Part shown: piece by piece, positions 38,401-47,504 of the stretch
Numbering within the stretch: the first letter of the stretch is position 1
Layout: the number at the start of each line of letters is the position of its first letter
Source of the DNA: Nereocystis luetkeana
Lineage: Eukaryota > Sar > Phaeophyceae > Laminariales > Laminariaceae
NCBI GenBank assembly: GCA_031213475.1
Contig: JARUPZ010000023.1
Span: 8,822,157-8,886,156 of the forward strand
Direction: 5' to 3'
Length of the DNA: 64,000 bases
Notes under the pieces: model-generated
Databases searched by the model: none
What the model was told of the DNA's origin: nothing
What the model saw: only the letters and a program-made list of their open reading frames with translations
Made by a program: the position numbers and the translations under genes

Positions 38401-40097
38401 ACCACTACCGGGTACGAAACAGCTGGACGGATATCTATGTATCCATCGGTCCGTGCATCCACCCATCCGTGGTTCCATCGATCCGTTCATCCAAACATCC
38501 ATCCATCCATCCATCCATCCATCCATCCGTTCATCTGTTCATCCATCCGTCCGTGTATTCATCTATGCATCCACCCCTTGTCTCCATCCGTCCATCCATA
38601 CAACCATCCGTCCATCCATACAACCATTCGTCCACCCTTTCAACCTTGTCGCCATAGGTCTATCCATGCATGCGTGCATCCATCCATCCGCCCATCCATC
38701 CATCCATCCATCCATCCATCCATCCATCCATCCATCCATCCATCCATCCATCCATCCGCCCATCCACCCTTCTCATCATAAACCTAGCCATCCATCTATC
38801 CCACCCATTCCATCGTTCAGGGCACCAAGTCGATCGTCATCGTCCCGACGGTGTTCGTCAACAACGTGGCGGAGAGGGGCGGCATCAGCACCGCCGCCGT
38901 CCTAAGCACCATCTGCGCTGGGTACAAGAGCGGCACGGAGCCTGAGGTACTGTACCTTGACACACGCGGGTAGGGTCATTTTTTGCGTTACAGTGCCTGG
39001 TCGGTGAAAACCCGACGTGCTCCGTCCCGGCATTGTGTACAGGGGTGTGAGGGTCTCTTACGGGCATATACGATTACGGCCATGCATGACATCGAGTACG
39101 CCCCCCCCCCCCCTCCCCTCGCCGATTAATCCCAAAAATATCGTTTTTTAATTATTTTGTTTTTGGCTTTTCTTGGATTTTTTTTAAAACAGGTGTGTCG
39201 GTGCGCCGGGCAGCCCAGCAGCGACCTTGTGGATGCGTGCATGCACGGGCGGGGGACGGGAGGGGCGAGCGGGGGCATGTCGGTGGGTAGCACTATGTTC
39301 CTCCTGATGGCGGTCGTGGGGGTGATGACCGCCGCGGGTTACACCCACTACAAGCGCACGCAGACGCAGATGCGAGACCAGGTGAGAGAGGAGAGATCGG
39401 TGGGGAGGCAGGAGGACGGGAGGGTGAGGGTGGGGGTGGGGGGAGAGAGAGAGAGAAACGAGAGGGATGGAGAGAGAGAAGGAAAAGGAGGGAGGGGGGG
39501 AGGGATGGATGGAGAGAGGGAGAGAGAGAGAAGGGAGGGTTGGGGGGGGGGGGGGGGGAGACATAGGAAGAGGCGCATTCGTGCCTTTTTTTTCTCTTAT
39601 TTTTCAACAGCCAGCGATGTGTGTGTGGACCGTTTTATACTACCTGGCATTTTTTTCCCCCTCGTAGCCGTCCTGGACTCTTGACGTCAACAGCTCCTAC
39701 GTACGTCTTACGTACGTACGTGCGTACGTACGTACCACCACGCTGGTCGGTAATATATGATGCGTTTGATATTCACATCAGGGACCAAAGGGGGACGACA
39801 TTGCCGACCGGAGTGGCGCATGTTTCGGATGAGAGATACGCATCCCCTCCCCTCGCCTCCCCTCCCCTTCCCTTCCCTCTACTTACAGTTGCCTTTCCCT
39901 TGCTCTCCCTTCCTTTTTTGTTTGCCACCTGTGCGGTGTGTCAGGTGCGAGGCATCCTGGCGGAGTATATGCCCCTCGAAGACTTCGACGCGCCCGGGTC
40001 GTCCGCCCGCGTGCCTTTCATGAGCCCGAACTCGAACGGAGGAAACGGAGGAAACACCTACGCCGTCGGCCGCGCAAAGGAGACCCAGCTGATGTGA
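24904..40097 (+). CDS. Vacuolar sorting receptor-like protein (11 exons, 5' partial)
   Basis: Exons 24904-25017, 26417-26566, 27477-27646, 30106-30256, 30726-30830, 33705-33878, 35451-35562, 36038-36135, 38821-38946, 39193-39381 and 39945-40097 (stop TGA). All introns are GT-AG with agreeing phases, giving 513 residues. The plant VSR/BP-80 order is clear: a PA domain (1-145) with [19 protein letters not shown] and GASGVIIAD; then [37 protein letters not shown] and [20 protein letters not shown]; and VPTVFVNN...CAGY (359-400). One membrane segment lies near residues 433-452 and the cytosolic tail has the conserved ILAEYMPL. VSRs carry soluble cargo from the Golgi to the vacuole, and the YMPL-type signal recruits AP complexes. 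The EGF-like repeats expected before the membrane segment are absent; only a short Cys-containing, Gly-rich stalk remains. The signal peptide exon is unplaced. Confidence 0.93.
25512..25790 (+). repeat. Poly-C-tailed repeat family D, copy 1
   Basis: Starts ACACCGGAAATTAAATTAA, passes CAAGTCCGCCTCACAAGCGG and GGTGAAAACCCGACGTGCTC, and ends in a GAGTAC-type word followed by a C-rich tail at 25762-25790. It lies in intron 1 of the sorting receptor gene, in sense orientation. Confidence 0.85.
27255..27475. repeat. Purine-rich minisatellite abutting a splice acceptor
   Basis: Units such as AACTCGAAAATCG and AATCGAAAAACCGG repeat until one base before the AG acceptor of receptor exon 3. The intron end is therefore A/G-rich instead of pyrimidine-rich. 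Confidence 0.85.
27967..29053 (+). repeat. 1.1-kb repeat family C, copy C
   Basis: Near-identical to 16077-17190 apart from small indels, for example a shorter start and an extra GTGTTTTCAAGGATC-type block near 28040. It lies in intron 3 of the sorting receptor gene. The high similarity over its full length points to a recent copy. Confidence 0.85.
29566..29700. repeat. Short tandem repeat, about 33-bp unit
   Basis: GGTTCAACCATTTTGTT recurs about four times with TAAGT/TAGTATT spacers, in intron 3 of the receptor gene. Confidence 0.7.
30308..30440. repeat. (GGT)n microsatellite
   Basis: An almost pure GGT run just after the donor of receptor exon 4. It makes spurious poly-Gly, poly-Val and poly-Trp frames. 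Confidence 0.95.
31935..32460. repeat. (GTA)n microsatellite, about 525 bp
   Basis: A GTA/TAG trinucleotide array with GGTAGTCGTGGTAGTATTAA interruptions, in receptor intron 5. It ends exactly at palindromic family A copy 2. Poly-Ser and poly-Val frames here are not genes. Confidence 0.95.
32459..32568. repeat. Palindromic MITE-like family A, copy 2
   Basis: TTACGGGGGACCATAGTTAG at the left and AACTATGGTCCCCCGTAG at the right, inserted at a GTA unit at the end of the microsatellite. Same length class as the other copies. Confidence 0.85.
32645..32745. repeat. Hairpin repeat family G, copy 3
   Basis: CCCTTTTTAGAACTGTAGTCCCG and the opposing CGACTGCAGTCCTAAAAGGG bracket a GGTGACGAACCGCTCAAATC-type middle. 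Related to copies 1 and 2. Confidence 0.75.
32808..32902. repeat. Hairpin repeat family G, copy 4
   Basis: GACCCCAGTCCCGTTTTGGC is mirrored by CCAAAACGGGACTACTGCAG and ends CCTAAAAGGGTT. A further fragment (CCCAAAACGGGAGTGCTGTC) lies at about 33388-33420. Confidence 0.75.
33047..33110. repeat. (ACGG)n microsatellite
   Basis: GGACGGACGGACGG followed by GGCACGACAC units, inside receptor intron 5. Confidence 0.85.
34185..34460. repeat. Degenerate TTGGATACG repeat
   Basis: TTGGATACGA/TTTGGATACG words recur about ten times with irregular spacing (near 34190, 34265, 34375 and 34430, among others) in receptor intron 6. No coding content. Confidence 0.6.
34940..35215. repeat. Degenerate AGATAGATC repeat
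   Basis: GATCATCTAC and AGTAGATCG-type words recur through receptor intron 6. Chance open frames only. Confidence 0.5.
38484..38766. repeat. (CATC)n microsatellite
   Basis: CATCCATCCATC array with CCGTC and CATTCGTC variants, in receptor intron 8, ending about 55 bp before the exon 9 acceptor. Ile-His-Pro-Ser frames over it are artefacts. Confidence 0.95.
38988..39118 (+). repeat. Poly-C-tailed repeat family D, copy 2 (3' half)
   Basis: Begins at GCCTGGTCGGTGAAAACCCG and ends GACATCGAGTACG plus a C run. It makes up about half of the 246-bp receptor intron 9, so this intron is largely repeat-derived. Confidence 0.85.
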
Positions 40098-40129
40098 TTG
40101 TGTGCTGCTACGATACAATAGGATAGTAT

Positions 40130-40500
40130 GGGACGGGATGCGTCATGCTATGGGATGGGATGGGATGGGATGGGATGAGGTGGGATGGGATAGGATGCGG
40201 TGGGATGCCGTGGGATGGGAAACGGTTGGACGGGATGCCAATGGATTGGACCGGGGGCGTCATCAGATGGGGTCGTATGGGATGGGATGGGATGCCAGGC
40301 CATGATATGGGATAGGATGCCATGGGATGTCATGCCGTGAGATGGATGGTGTGGGATGGCATGCCGCGGGACGGGAGGATGGCCATGGGGCGGAATGCAA
40401 GGAAGGGAGGACGAGGCGGGACGAGAGGATGCCATGGGATGGGATGGGATGGAATGCCATTACCATGCCATGCGATGGGATGGGATGCGGTGATGCAGCA
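40130..40500. repeat. Degenerate GGGAT minisatellite in the receptor 3' flank
   Basis: GGGATGGGATGGGATGGGAT and variants start about 35 bp after the receptor stop codon, so they probably lie in the 3' UTR. Four GGG blocks separated by AT match the simple G-quadruplex pattern. Confidence 0.85.
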
Positions 40501-40843
40501 GTCGCTGCGTTGCTGTGCGATATCCTCCGCTCACACCGAGAGAGGGTGGGACACGAGGCGGGGCAAGGCGAGGGCGCGTGTAGCAGAGGAAGAGGCGGGG
40601 GGCTCCGGCGGGGACGAGGGCGGAAGCAGCCGCAGGGTAGACTGCCTAGGTGGCTATGACACTAGTGATACTTGAATTACCACCGCGCTGCTGCTGTTGT
40701 GGTGTGGGAGATGTTCTTCTGGGTGGCCGGAGGGAGGAGGGAGGAGGGAAGAGGAGGGCACTGATATATATTGGCTGCGATTGGGGGGGGGGGTTGGCGG
40801 CTGGTTTGATGTGCACGAAGCTGTTGCCCGTCTTTGGTCCCTT
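40500..40843. other. Spacer, no gene seen
   Basis: G-rich, with no recognisable coding or repeat structure beyond simple runs. Confidence 0.4.
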
Positions 40844-40924
40844 CGTCTAGAAAGGGATGCGTTGGTCGATGGTCAAATGACTGAGGCAAGCAACAAATGT
40901 GTACGCCCCCCCCCCCCCCTCCCA
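40844..40924 (+). repeat. Poly-C-tailed repeat family F, copy 1
   Basis: CGTCTAGAAAGGGATGCGTTGG, then GGTCAAATGACTGAGGCAAG, CAACAAATGTGTACG and a pure C tail. Matches the reverse strand of 48697-48830 and 63405-63508. It is unlike family D except for the GTAC-plus-C ending. Confidence 0.8.
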
Positions 40925-41664
40925 GTATTTGACTCTTTTTCAACCTCCCTCCGTGGCGCGCGGGGGGGATAAGGCGCCCCATCTCACGCCGATGGCTGCG
41001 GAATGTTGTACGAGTACTCGCACGATAGCCCCTGTGTGGTGCTTTCATTTCTTCTTCTCTCTGCTCCCTTTTGTTTTCGTCAATGTTGTTCGTTCTTCTC
41101 TCTCCTGTACACTATTTTCTTTTCTTTTTTTCGTGTTTTTTGTGGTTTCTTCTCTCGACTTTTTTTTTCGTGCGTTTGATTTGTGGGTGTTGTGATTTGA
41201 ACGGGCTGGGTCCCGTCCGTTGCCGCTCGGGGTATAGGTTTTAGATCGCAAATTTGGTGTGGCGTTTTTATTTCCGGGTTTTTTTGGTTTTTTTTTTGTT
41301 TTCTTTCATGTTGCCTTTTTCAAAGGCGATTTTGCGACGAAGGTTGGCATACATACATTGGGCGGGATTAGGAGAGGGGGGAGGGGGTAGATGAGGGGTC
41401 GTGCAGTTGGGCCCCCCCGTATTTCCAGTTGCCGCATTATTCTAACAATAGTAGCCCTACAAGGGGGGAACAGCTTTCCACTTGGAACGGCCCGAGCTCA
41501 ATTTAGGCCCCCCTCCCTCTCCCCCTCTCTCCGCTTCCAGCGCCGTGGAGGGGGTTGCTGTGCACTGCTCTTCCCTACCCACCCTACAACGGTTTGTAGT
41601 GCTTGTGGTTGCTGAACTCAGACCAGTTGGTTGGTCAAACTGTGCTCTTTGTAGTTGAACCACC

Positions 41665-41670
41665 GACGCT

Positions 41671-41702
<32 letters not shown>

Positions 41703-41705
41703 AGC
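41665..41705. repeat. (CCG)n microsatellite
   Basis: A short CCG array followed by GCAGCCGCCGCAGCC variants. Confidence 0.85.
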
Positions 41706-41873
41706 CGCCGCAGCCGCGAACCCGATCTAACGTTTCCGGCTATACCATTGATAAACGTACGTAGTATTACCGCGTTAACGCGGAAGCGAGACGGCGTGCT
41801 TCTCGCTGCTTGCTGTTGCGGCTTGCTGCTCCTACGGCTTGCTGCTGCTGCTGCGGCTGCTACGGCTGCGGCA

Positions 41874-42791
41874 TTACAGTAGTTTTGTTTGTTTAATATT
41901 TTTTCGCATTACTTCATCTTGGTCCACTTGCAGTAGGTATATTCGAAGCGAAAGGATATGGATGAATGGGCAGAGGTAGTCAGGGGGGGGTGAGGAGGGG
42001 GGAGGCGGGGTAGGTATATCAACCTTAACGAACACGGCACGTAGTGTTGTGAACGCTCCCGGCTGCTGCGGCAGAAACGTACGACTGGCACGAAGCGCAT
42101 GCATGGCACGGCGAGAAGCGGTGGCTGTACGTGAAACGTTCGGACTTTTTCGCGGATGGTACATATTTTTTTCTTTTGCGGCGCTGCTGCGGCCGCCTTT
42201 TGCTGCTGCGGCTGTTGATTGCTCGCGTGCTGTTGACCTGCTGTATAGTATCATACCTACCGGTGTTTGGATGGAGCCCCGTTGTCTTTCCTCTCTTCTT
42301 CTTGTTTTTTTTTGTTTTGCTCTTGAAGACGTGCCTGACACGCATGTAATAAGGAACCCGTGATAAAGCTTATAATGCCGCGTATACTTTTTTGCTGAAA
42401 TAAATGTGATTGGGTTGTTAGGTGCGCGCTTATTGCTTTCTTTCTCCCTGTCTCGTGTGTAGACTCGTGCGCATGCACTCACAATGTCATGCACGACGAT
42501 TTTTTTTATTTTTTTTTTCGCCTCAAGATTTTTGTAGTCGCCAGGTGACAAACACAACGCATCATCAAAAAAAGGACGAAAAACAAAAAAAGGGAAAAGT
42601 ACCCCGCACTCTTCTTGCGCGCGGCAGAGAGGAGGCCCCTCGAGAACGCCGAAAACTTCGTGTGCTTCTTCTTGGAATTGCATCATCTTCCTGTCCTCCT
42701 CCTCCTCCCCCCCCCCCCCCCCTCCTCTTCCTCCTCCTCCTCCTTCCCTACCTCGTCCCGTACGTGGAGCTCCCACCCGGGTTCGTTCCAC
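41874..42791 (-). CDS. Hypothetical single-exon ORF, doubtful
   Basis: An open frame of 305 codons with no recognised family. Its start region is Gly/Glu-rich from a poly-C/TCC tract on the other strand. The middle is mixed, basic and hydrophobic (for example DIVSACARVYTRDREKESNK), with a Pro-rich stretch near the C-terminus. Its length without stops is more than chance would usually give, but there are no splice, signal or domain features. It lies between two convergent genes. It is more likely non-coding or a decayed element than a gene. Confidence 0.2.
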   Translation of the reverse strand: MERTRVGAPRTGRGREGGGGGRGGGGGGEEEEDRKMMQFQEEAHEVFGVLEGPPLCRAQEECGVLFPFFVFRPFFDDALCLSPGDYKNLEAKKKIKKIVVHDIVSACARVYTRDREKESNKRAPNNPITFISAKKYTRHYKLYHGFLITCVSGTSSRAKQKKTRRREERQRGSIQTPVGMILYSRSTAREQSTAAAAKGGRSSAAKEKNMYHPRKSPNVSRTATASRRAMHALRASRTFLPQQPGAFTTLRAVFVKVDIPTPPPPSSPPPDYLCPFIHILSLRIYLLQVDQDEVMRKNIKQTKLL

Positions 42792-42989
42792 AAATGAAAG
42801 TTTTCAAGACGAAAATATCGCCCGTGTGTATAATCGATATATATATCCTGGGCTGGCAAGATGGGACAGCCTCGATCGGCATCGATTCGGATAGCCCGTC
42901 TGTTGTGTTGTATCTCAGGCCCGGGGTCTGACGGCACCCCACCCCCAAATGAAATAACATGGATACACACACCGAACAGTAGTGCAACG

Positions 42990-43256
42990 CTGTGAATTTT
43001 CTGTCGGTTTTCTATTCGAGAAAATCGGGCGAGGGCCGAGAGCTTCGTAAATAAATAGTGAACGGTAACGGGTATAATAGCGCTACATACATAACACGGT
43101 ACACGTTGTTACTCGAAAAACAACATTGGTACATGCGATTTATGTGAATCAGACAATGTAACAACAAACAAACAAATAGGCAAAATACCGATACATGTTA
43201 AATAAATAGCGATATTGGCACCCCCCAACGCCCCCCCTCCCGTACTTCCCCCCACC
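42990..43256. other. A/T-rich spacer, no gene seen
   Basis: Short frames only, with an ATAAATAG-rich composition. Confidence 0.4.
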
Positions 43257-44450
43257 CCGCGCGTAGTAGGATGCGACTTGCCAAACACCTCACGGCGCTT
43301 CGGCCTTGGTGCAAGCAATGTCTACCGGGTCGGTGAAAACCCAGGCTTTTCGCGGGTCATGAGCCGACCCGCGGGTCGAGAGTGACGGGGTGTTCAAAAT
43401 GTCACACCGTACGGGTCGGGTCAGGAAGTTTTCAAAATCTCACGGGTCGGGTCGGGTCGGGTCGGGTCGGGTCGGGTCGGGTCAAGAGGTTTCAAATCTC
43501 GCGGGTCGGGTCAGGTCGGGTCAAGAGCTCTTCAAATCTCACGGGTCGGGTCGGGTCGGGTCGGGTCACGACTTTTCCAAATCTCACGGGTCGAGTCAGG
43601 TCGGGTCAAGAGGGGATGAAAAACTCACGGGTCGGGTCAGGTCATGACCCGCGAGAAACGGGTCACTCGCGGGTCGGGTCAGCATGACCCGCGAGTTCTT
43701 TATTGCTGACCCGCGGGTCGGACCCGCGCATCCGGCTCGCGGATTCGACACTTGAAACACTTCCCGCTCTCAATCCCAAAGTTAAAGGCTTATCCCGTAC
43801 TAATACTCAATAATACTCCTTTGGCGTAATGTTCAAGCATTAAGCACATCGCCAAATCCATATACATACGCATGCCTGCATCCATCTACACCCACTACAG
43901 CCAGGCCACATACCGCTGCGAGGCACAAAAATGAGTATTTCATTGTTTTGAAGTGTCGACCCACGTGCCAGATCCGCGGGTCGAACCCACGGATCAATAT
44001 AAATGATCTCGTGGGTCAAAGTGACCCGACCCGCATGAAACCCGTGTATCACGGGTCAATCGGAAGGTGGCGGGTCGGGTCGAGTCAGGAGGTTTTGAAA
44101 TCTCGCGGGTCGGATCGGGTCGGGTCAGGAGATTTTCAAATCTCACGGGTCGGGTGGAGTCGGGTCAGTAGTTTTTCAGATCTCGCGGGTCGGGTCGGGT
44201 CGGGTTAAGAGGGTTTCAAAATCTCGCGGGTCGGGTCGGGTCAAATCAACACACCTCAATTTTTTCGCGGGTCGGGTCGGGTCAGCTGACCCGACCCGAC
44301 CCGACCCGTGAAGTTTGACCTGACCCTCGAAAAGCCCTGGTTTTATGTGAAAACCCGATGTGCTCAGTCCCGGCATTGTAGTGATGCAATGGTTTATGGT
44401 CATACGGCTGCGACCATGCAAGACATGAGTACACCCACCCCCCCGCGCGC
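43257..44450 (+). repeat. Poly-C-tailed repeat family D, copy 3, split by an insertion
   Basis: The 5' half (AGTAGGATGCGACTTGCC to GGTGAAAAC) ends at 43340. The 3' half resumes at 44347 with GTGAAAACCCGATGTGCTC and ends GACATGAGTACACCC plus a C-rich tail near 44450. The break falls at the same site that is continuous in copies 1, 4 and 5. Confidence 0.85.
43341..44346. mobile_element. Transposon-like element with internal GGGTC array
   Basis: Inserted into repeat D and flanked by the 8-bp direct repeat GTGAAAAC (43333-43340 and 44347-44354). The left end CCAGGCTTTTCGCGGGTCA is mirrored at the right by CCAGGGCTTTTCGAGGGTCA on the opposite strand. The interior is two blocks of (GGGTC)n broken by TTTTCAAATCTCGC spacers (43380-43680 and 44060-44310) around a unique middle. 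An 8-bp duplication with short inverted ends suggests a non-autonomous hAT-like DNA transposon. Exact ends are uncertain by a few bases. Confidence 0.7.
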
Positions 44451-44725
44451 GAGCGCTCATATGTCTCCGGGGGTAACGTTTCGTCTTCACGATCATCGGC
44501 GCGCACTCACTCGTAGAAGAGGAGGAACGTTTCAATGCACGCAGCCAGCAGTCAGGAGTGCATCGTGATTCCCCGTGTCTGCCGCGAATGTCTCTTGCGA
44601 CCCAAATTCGGATCTCGTCCGTATGTCTGTCAGACTTTTTGCGGTCCACTTTTTACGACAAGCATGACTGACCCTCAAAGACACAGCAGCAGTGGAAGCT
44701 ACTTCTACTACCGCTGCTACTACTA

Positions 44726-44835
44726 TTATTACGGGGGACCATGGTAAGTAGGACCAAATATTGTGGGTAAAAAAGGGTAAACACATAGGTTTTTGTGTAC
44801 ACCATAGGTCCTATTAACTATGGTCCCCCGTAATA
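44726..44835. repeat. Palindromic MITE-like family A, copy 3
   Basis: TTACGGGGGACCATGGTAAG to AACTATGGTCCCCCGTAA, flanked by TA and embedded in a TAC/ACT microsatellite on both sides. Confidence 0.85.
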
Positions 44836-44839
44836 CTAC

Positions 44840-45270
44840 TACTACTACTACTGCTACTACTACTACTACTTACTGCTGCAGCTAAAAGTATGCCAGGAGG
44901 CCAAACGCCAGTTCGCTCGTACGATCGCCCATCAACAAAAAACGCAACACCAGAGAACAGCGCCCCCATTACATTCATTGGCGCTGCACAACAGTATACC
45001 GGTACACACCTGACTAGCAAGTCAGTAACAATAGGAGGAAACAGCTATTATAATTGCTGCTGTGTAGCTCCAAAGACTCGTGAAAGGCAGCGATTCGTAG
45101 CTCGCAACCCCAAGGTTGGTCAAGATCAAGATCAAGAGCACAGCACTGAAGTACTGCTGGCATGCTTCAAGCACACTCGGACACACCGCCGGAGGCTGCT
45201 GCAACTGATTACGACCGACGACTAAAAACTACAATTTCAAAGTAGAGACAGACCCAGTTGATACTATCAG
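44840..45270. other. Spacer, no gene seen
   Basis: A 111-codon plus-strand frame at 44890-45225 has no recognised motif. Confidence 0.35.
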
Positions 45271-45279
45271 CAGAGAATG

Positions 45280-45600
45280 CCGATATGAGCGAGTGGGTGA
45301 GGGATGACGGACGGATAGAATGAGTGAAGTTGTGAGGGAGTGAGTGGAGGAGTGAGTGAGAGCGGGGTAAGTGAGTCAGTCAGTAAGTGAGTGGATGAGT
45401 AAGCGAATGAGTGAGGGAGTAAGTGGATGAGTGCGTAAAGCGAGTGGGTGAGTGAGTAAGTAAGTGCGTAAAGTGAGTGACTGAGTGGATGAGTGAGTGA
45501 AGGAGTAAATGGATGAGAGTGAGTGGGTGGGTGAGTGAGTGAGTGAGTGAGTGAGTAAGAGAGAGGGTGCGTGAGTGAGAGAGTGAGTGAGTGCGCACTT
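45280..45600. repeat. (GTGA)n degenerate minisatellite
   Basis: GAGTGAGTGAGT with AAGTGGATGAGTG variants over about 320 bp. Overlapping Leu-Thr-His-Ser frames on the minus strand are artefacts. Confidence 0.9.
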
Positions 45601-45831
45601 CCGCACCTCCGCAACGAAAGCAGTGACGGCAAGCCGAGCTGCCGCCTTGTGACTGCGTGCGCCCCGCACTCACCACCCCAGACACGACACATCTACACAT
45701 CCAGCACACGCGCAAAAAAAAAACCCTGGTATTACACAACACAACAAAACAACAGGAACAACAGGACGCAGCACGAAAACAACTTTTGCTTTCACCAAAC
45801 CTTTTTTACTTTTCACTCCCCCCCCCCAACT

Positions 45832-46535
45832 ACATAGGTTGGGTTGGCGTCGGTTGGCAACGACACTTAAAAAACATGCCGCTCACTACTTGAGCTACAC
45901 AACCAGGGTACCACTTTTTTCTTCTTTTTTTGGCGGTCGCCCTCAGCTGGTGGTCGAGTTAGGGTCGATCTTCACGAGGGCTGTTTTTTAGATTTATTTC
46001 AGTATTTTCACGAAATTTCGGTATTATTTGTCGGTTTTTTCCTATAGGAAAATACCGAAATTTCGGGAGAATACTGAAAAAAACTGAAAAACACTCCTCG
46101 TTAAGATTGACCATTAGATCATTTGTGCGAGGTGAACAACCTTTATTTACTCCGCAAAAGGGGAATGATCGTATCACGTACCAGGTAGTGTTCATGGAAA
46201 GGCACTCGAGAGGCAGTTACATAGTACTCCCATTGCTGTCTCTGGAAGTGCCAACACCGGAAATTAAATTAACTCATTGAAGCTGTCATCCTTGTGCAAG
46301 TCCGCCTCACAAGCGGTTCTTAGTAGGATTCAGCTCATCCTTCATACGACTCGCCGGACCCCTCACGGCGCTTCGCGCTTGGTGCAAGCAATGTCTGCCT
46401 GGTCGGTGAAAACCCGACATGCTCCGTCCCGGCATTGTAGGGATGCGAGGGGCTACGGTCATACGACTACGGCCATGCATGAGATCGAGTGAGTACATCT
46501 CTCCTATTGAGTGCACCCCCCCCCCCCCCCCCCCC
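45832..46535 (+). repeat. Composite repeat E+D with poly-C tail (D copy 4)
   Basis: Unit E (CATAGGTTGGGTTGGCGTCG onward) is followed at about 46256 by unit D (ACACCGGAAATTAAATTAAC) and a pure C tail at 46508-46535. The same E-D junction occurs inverted at 54.56 kb, so E and D can be parts of one larger element of roughly 600 bp. Confidence 0.8.
45962..46113. mobile_element. Small inverted-repeat element nested in repeat E
   Basis: 152 bp lying between two TTA copies. Its left end GGGTCGATCTTCACGAGGG mirrors TGGTCAATCTTAACGAGGAG on the other strand. Repeat E copies at 14.28 kb and 54.69 kb read straight through GAGTTAGATNATTTGTGCG, giving two empty sites. TTA target duplication fits PIF/Harbinger-type MITEs. 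Confidence 0.8.
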
Positions 46536-46539
46536 GTCG

Positions 46540-47380
46540 ATATATCGCAGCTTCTTCGGCAACGCACCGCGAAGTGTAACTACTTCGTGTCATACCAGGT
46601 CTATGCTAGCTGTATTTCTCTCCCAGCATAGATAACATGGCACACAGGCACGTACCTACCACTCCCCTTCCACTTTAGTCATGGAAGACTCGCTGTCTCC
46701 GATGCCCCCCCCCCCCCCCCATTTCGCATTGAAAAAGCGCGACCAAAATGGCGGCACAGCAAGCAATGGTGGTCCTATTTTTTTTGGGGGGGTGTACATG
46801 GAATGAGGGGGGGCGCCAGTTTTTTCTCTCACATCCATCGCTGCTTTTGCCTACTCTCTGAACGACTCTCGACGCACAACACAGCAACATACGCGAGGAC
46901 GCAAGGACGCACGAACGCACGCATGCACACGCGCACCAACGACGCTCGGCTGACAGCGTTTCACCCGAAAACGTTTCCGCCAACAACCTTTCCGCCCACC
47001 TTTTTCCCGTCAATAACGTTTCTTTCGAACGAACAAGCGAGCGGGGGGACGCGAAAGAGAAAAAAGAAGCCAGGACCCCTCGCTGTCGAGTCAAACCTTT
47101 TTTTGGTATATTCTATTTCTTCTGCACTTGTAAGCTGCACCTTTTCTCATCGAAACACGGTCTTGGATGGTGTGCTACTTGGGGTACTACACTGCAGCGG
47201 GCGGGAGCCGATTCGACGGGTAATCGTCGCTTTTTTCGGCCAACCCGAAAAAACACACTTCGTGTAAGGCTCTACGAGTACCTATTAGGAACTGGTACCA
47301 GGGGAAAAACGCACTGCCGGCATCACAAACGAGTTGTGCCGCCGGCAGAGGGCGTAAAAACATCCCCTACCCCGGTCCAA
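46540..47380. other. Spacer, no gene seen
   Basis: A poly-C tract lies near 46706-46720. Frames across 46675-47267 on both strands lack motifs. Confidence 0.4.
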
Positions 47381-47384
47381 CACG

Positions 47385-47503
47385 CTATTACGGGGGACCA
47401 TAGTAAATAGGACCAAATATTGTTGGTAAAAATAGCTAAATATGTAGGCTTTTGTGTGTATCGTAAGTCCTACCAAGGTATTTAATATGGTCCCCCGTAA
47501 TAG
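47385..47503. repeat. Palindromic MITE-like family A, copy 4
   Basis: TTACGGGGGACCATAGTAAA to AATATGGTCCCCCGTAA, flanked by CTA and TAG. The ends can pair over more than 25 bases. Confidence 0.85.
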
Positions 47504-47504
47504 C

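Noticed and set aside
38201-38945. Ile-His-Pro-Ser-rich frames of up to 234 codons
   Set aside because: They are produced by the CATC microsatellite and run into receptor exon 9 by chance.
43975-44000. tRNA-like GGTCGAACCC word
   Set aside because: No cloverleaf-compatible acceptor or anticodon arms around it. The same words belong to the GGGTC array.
43380-44310. GGGTC array as a telomere or subtelomere
   Set aside because: It is bounded by mirrored ends and an 8-bp direct repeat inside another repeat, so an inserted element explains it better.
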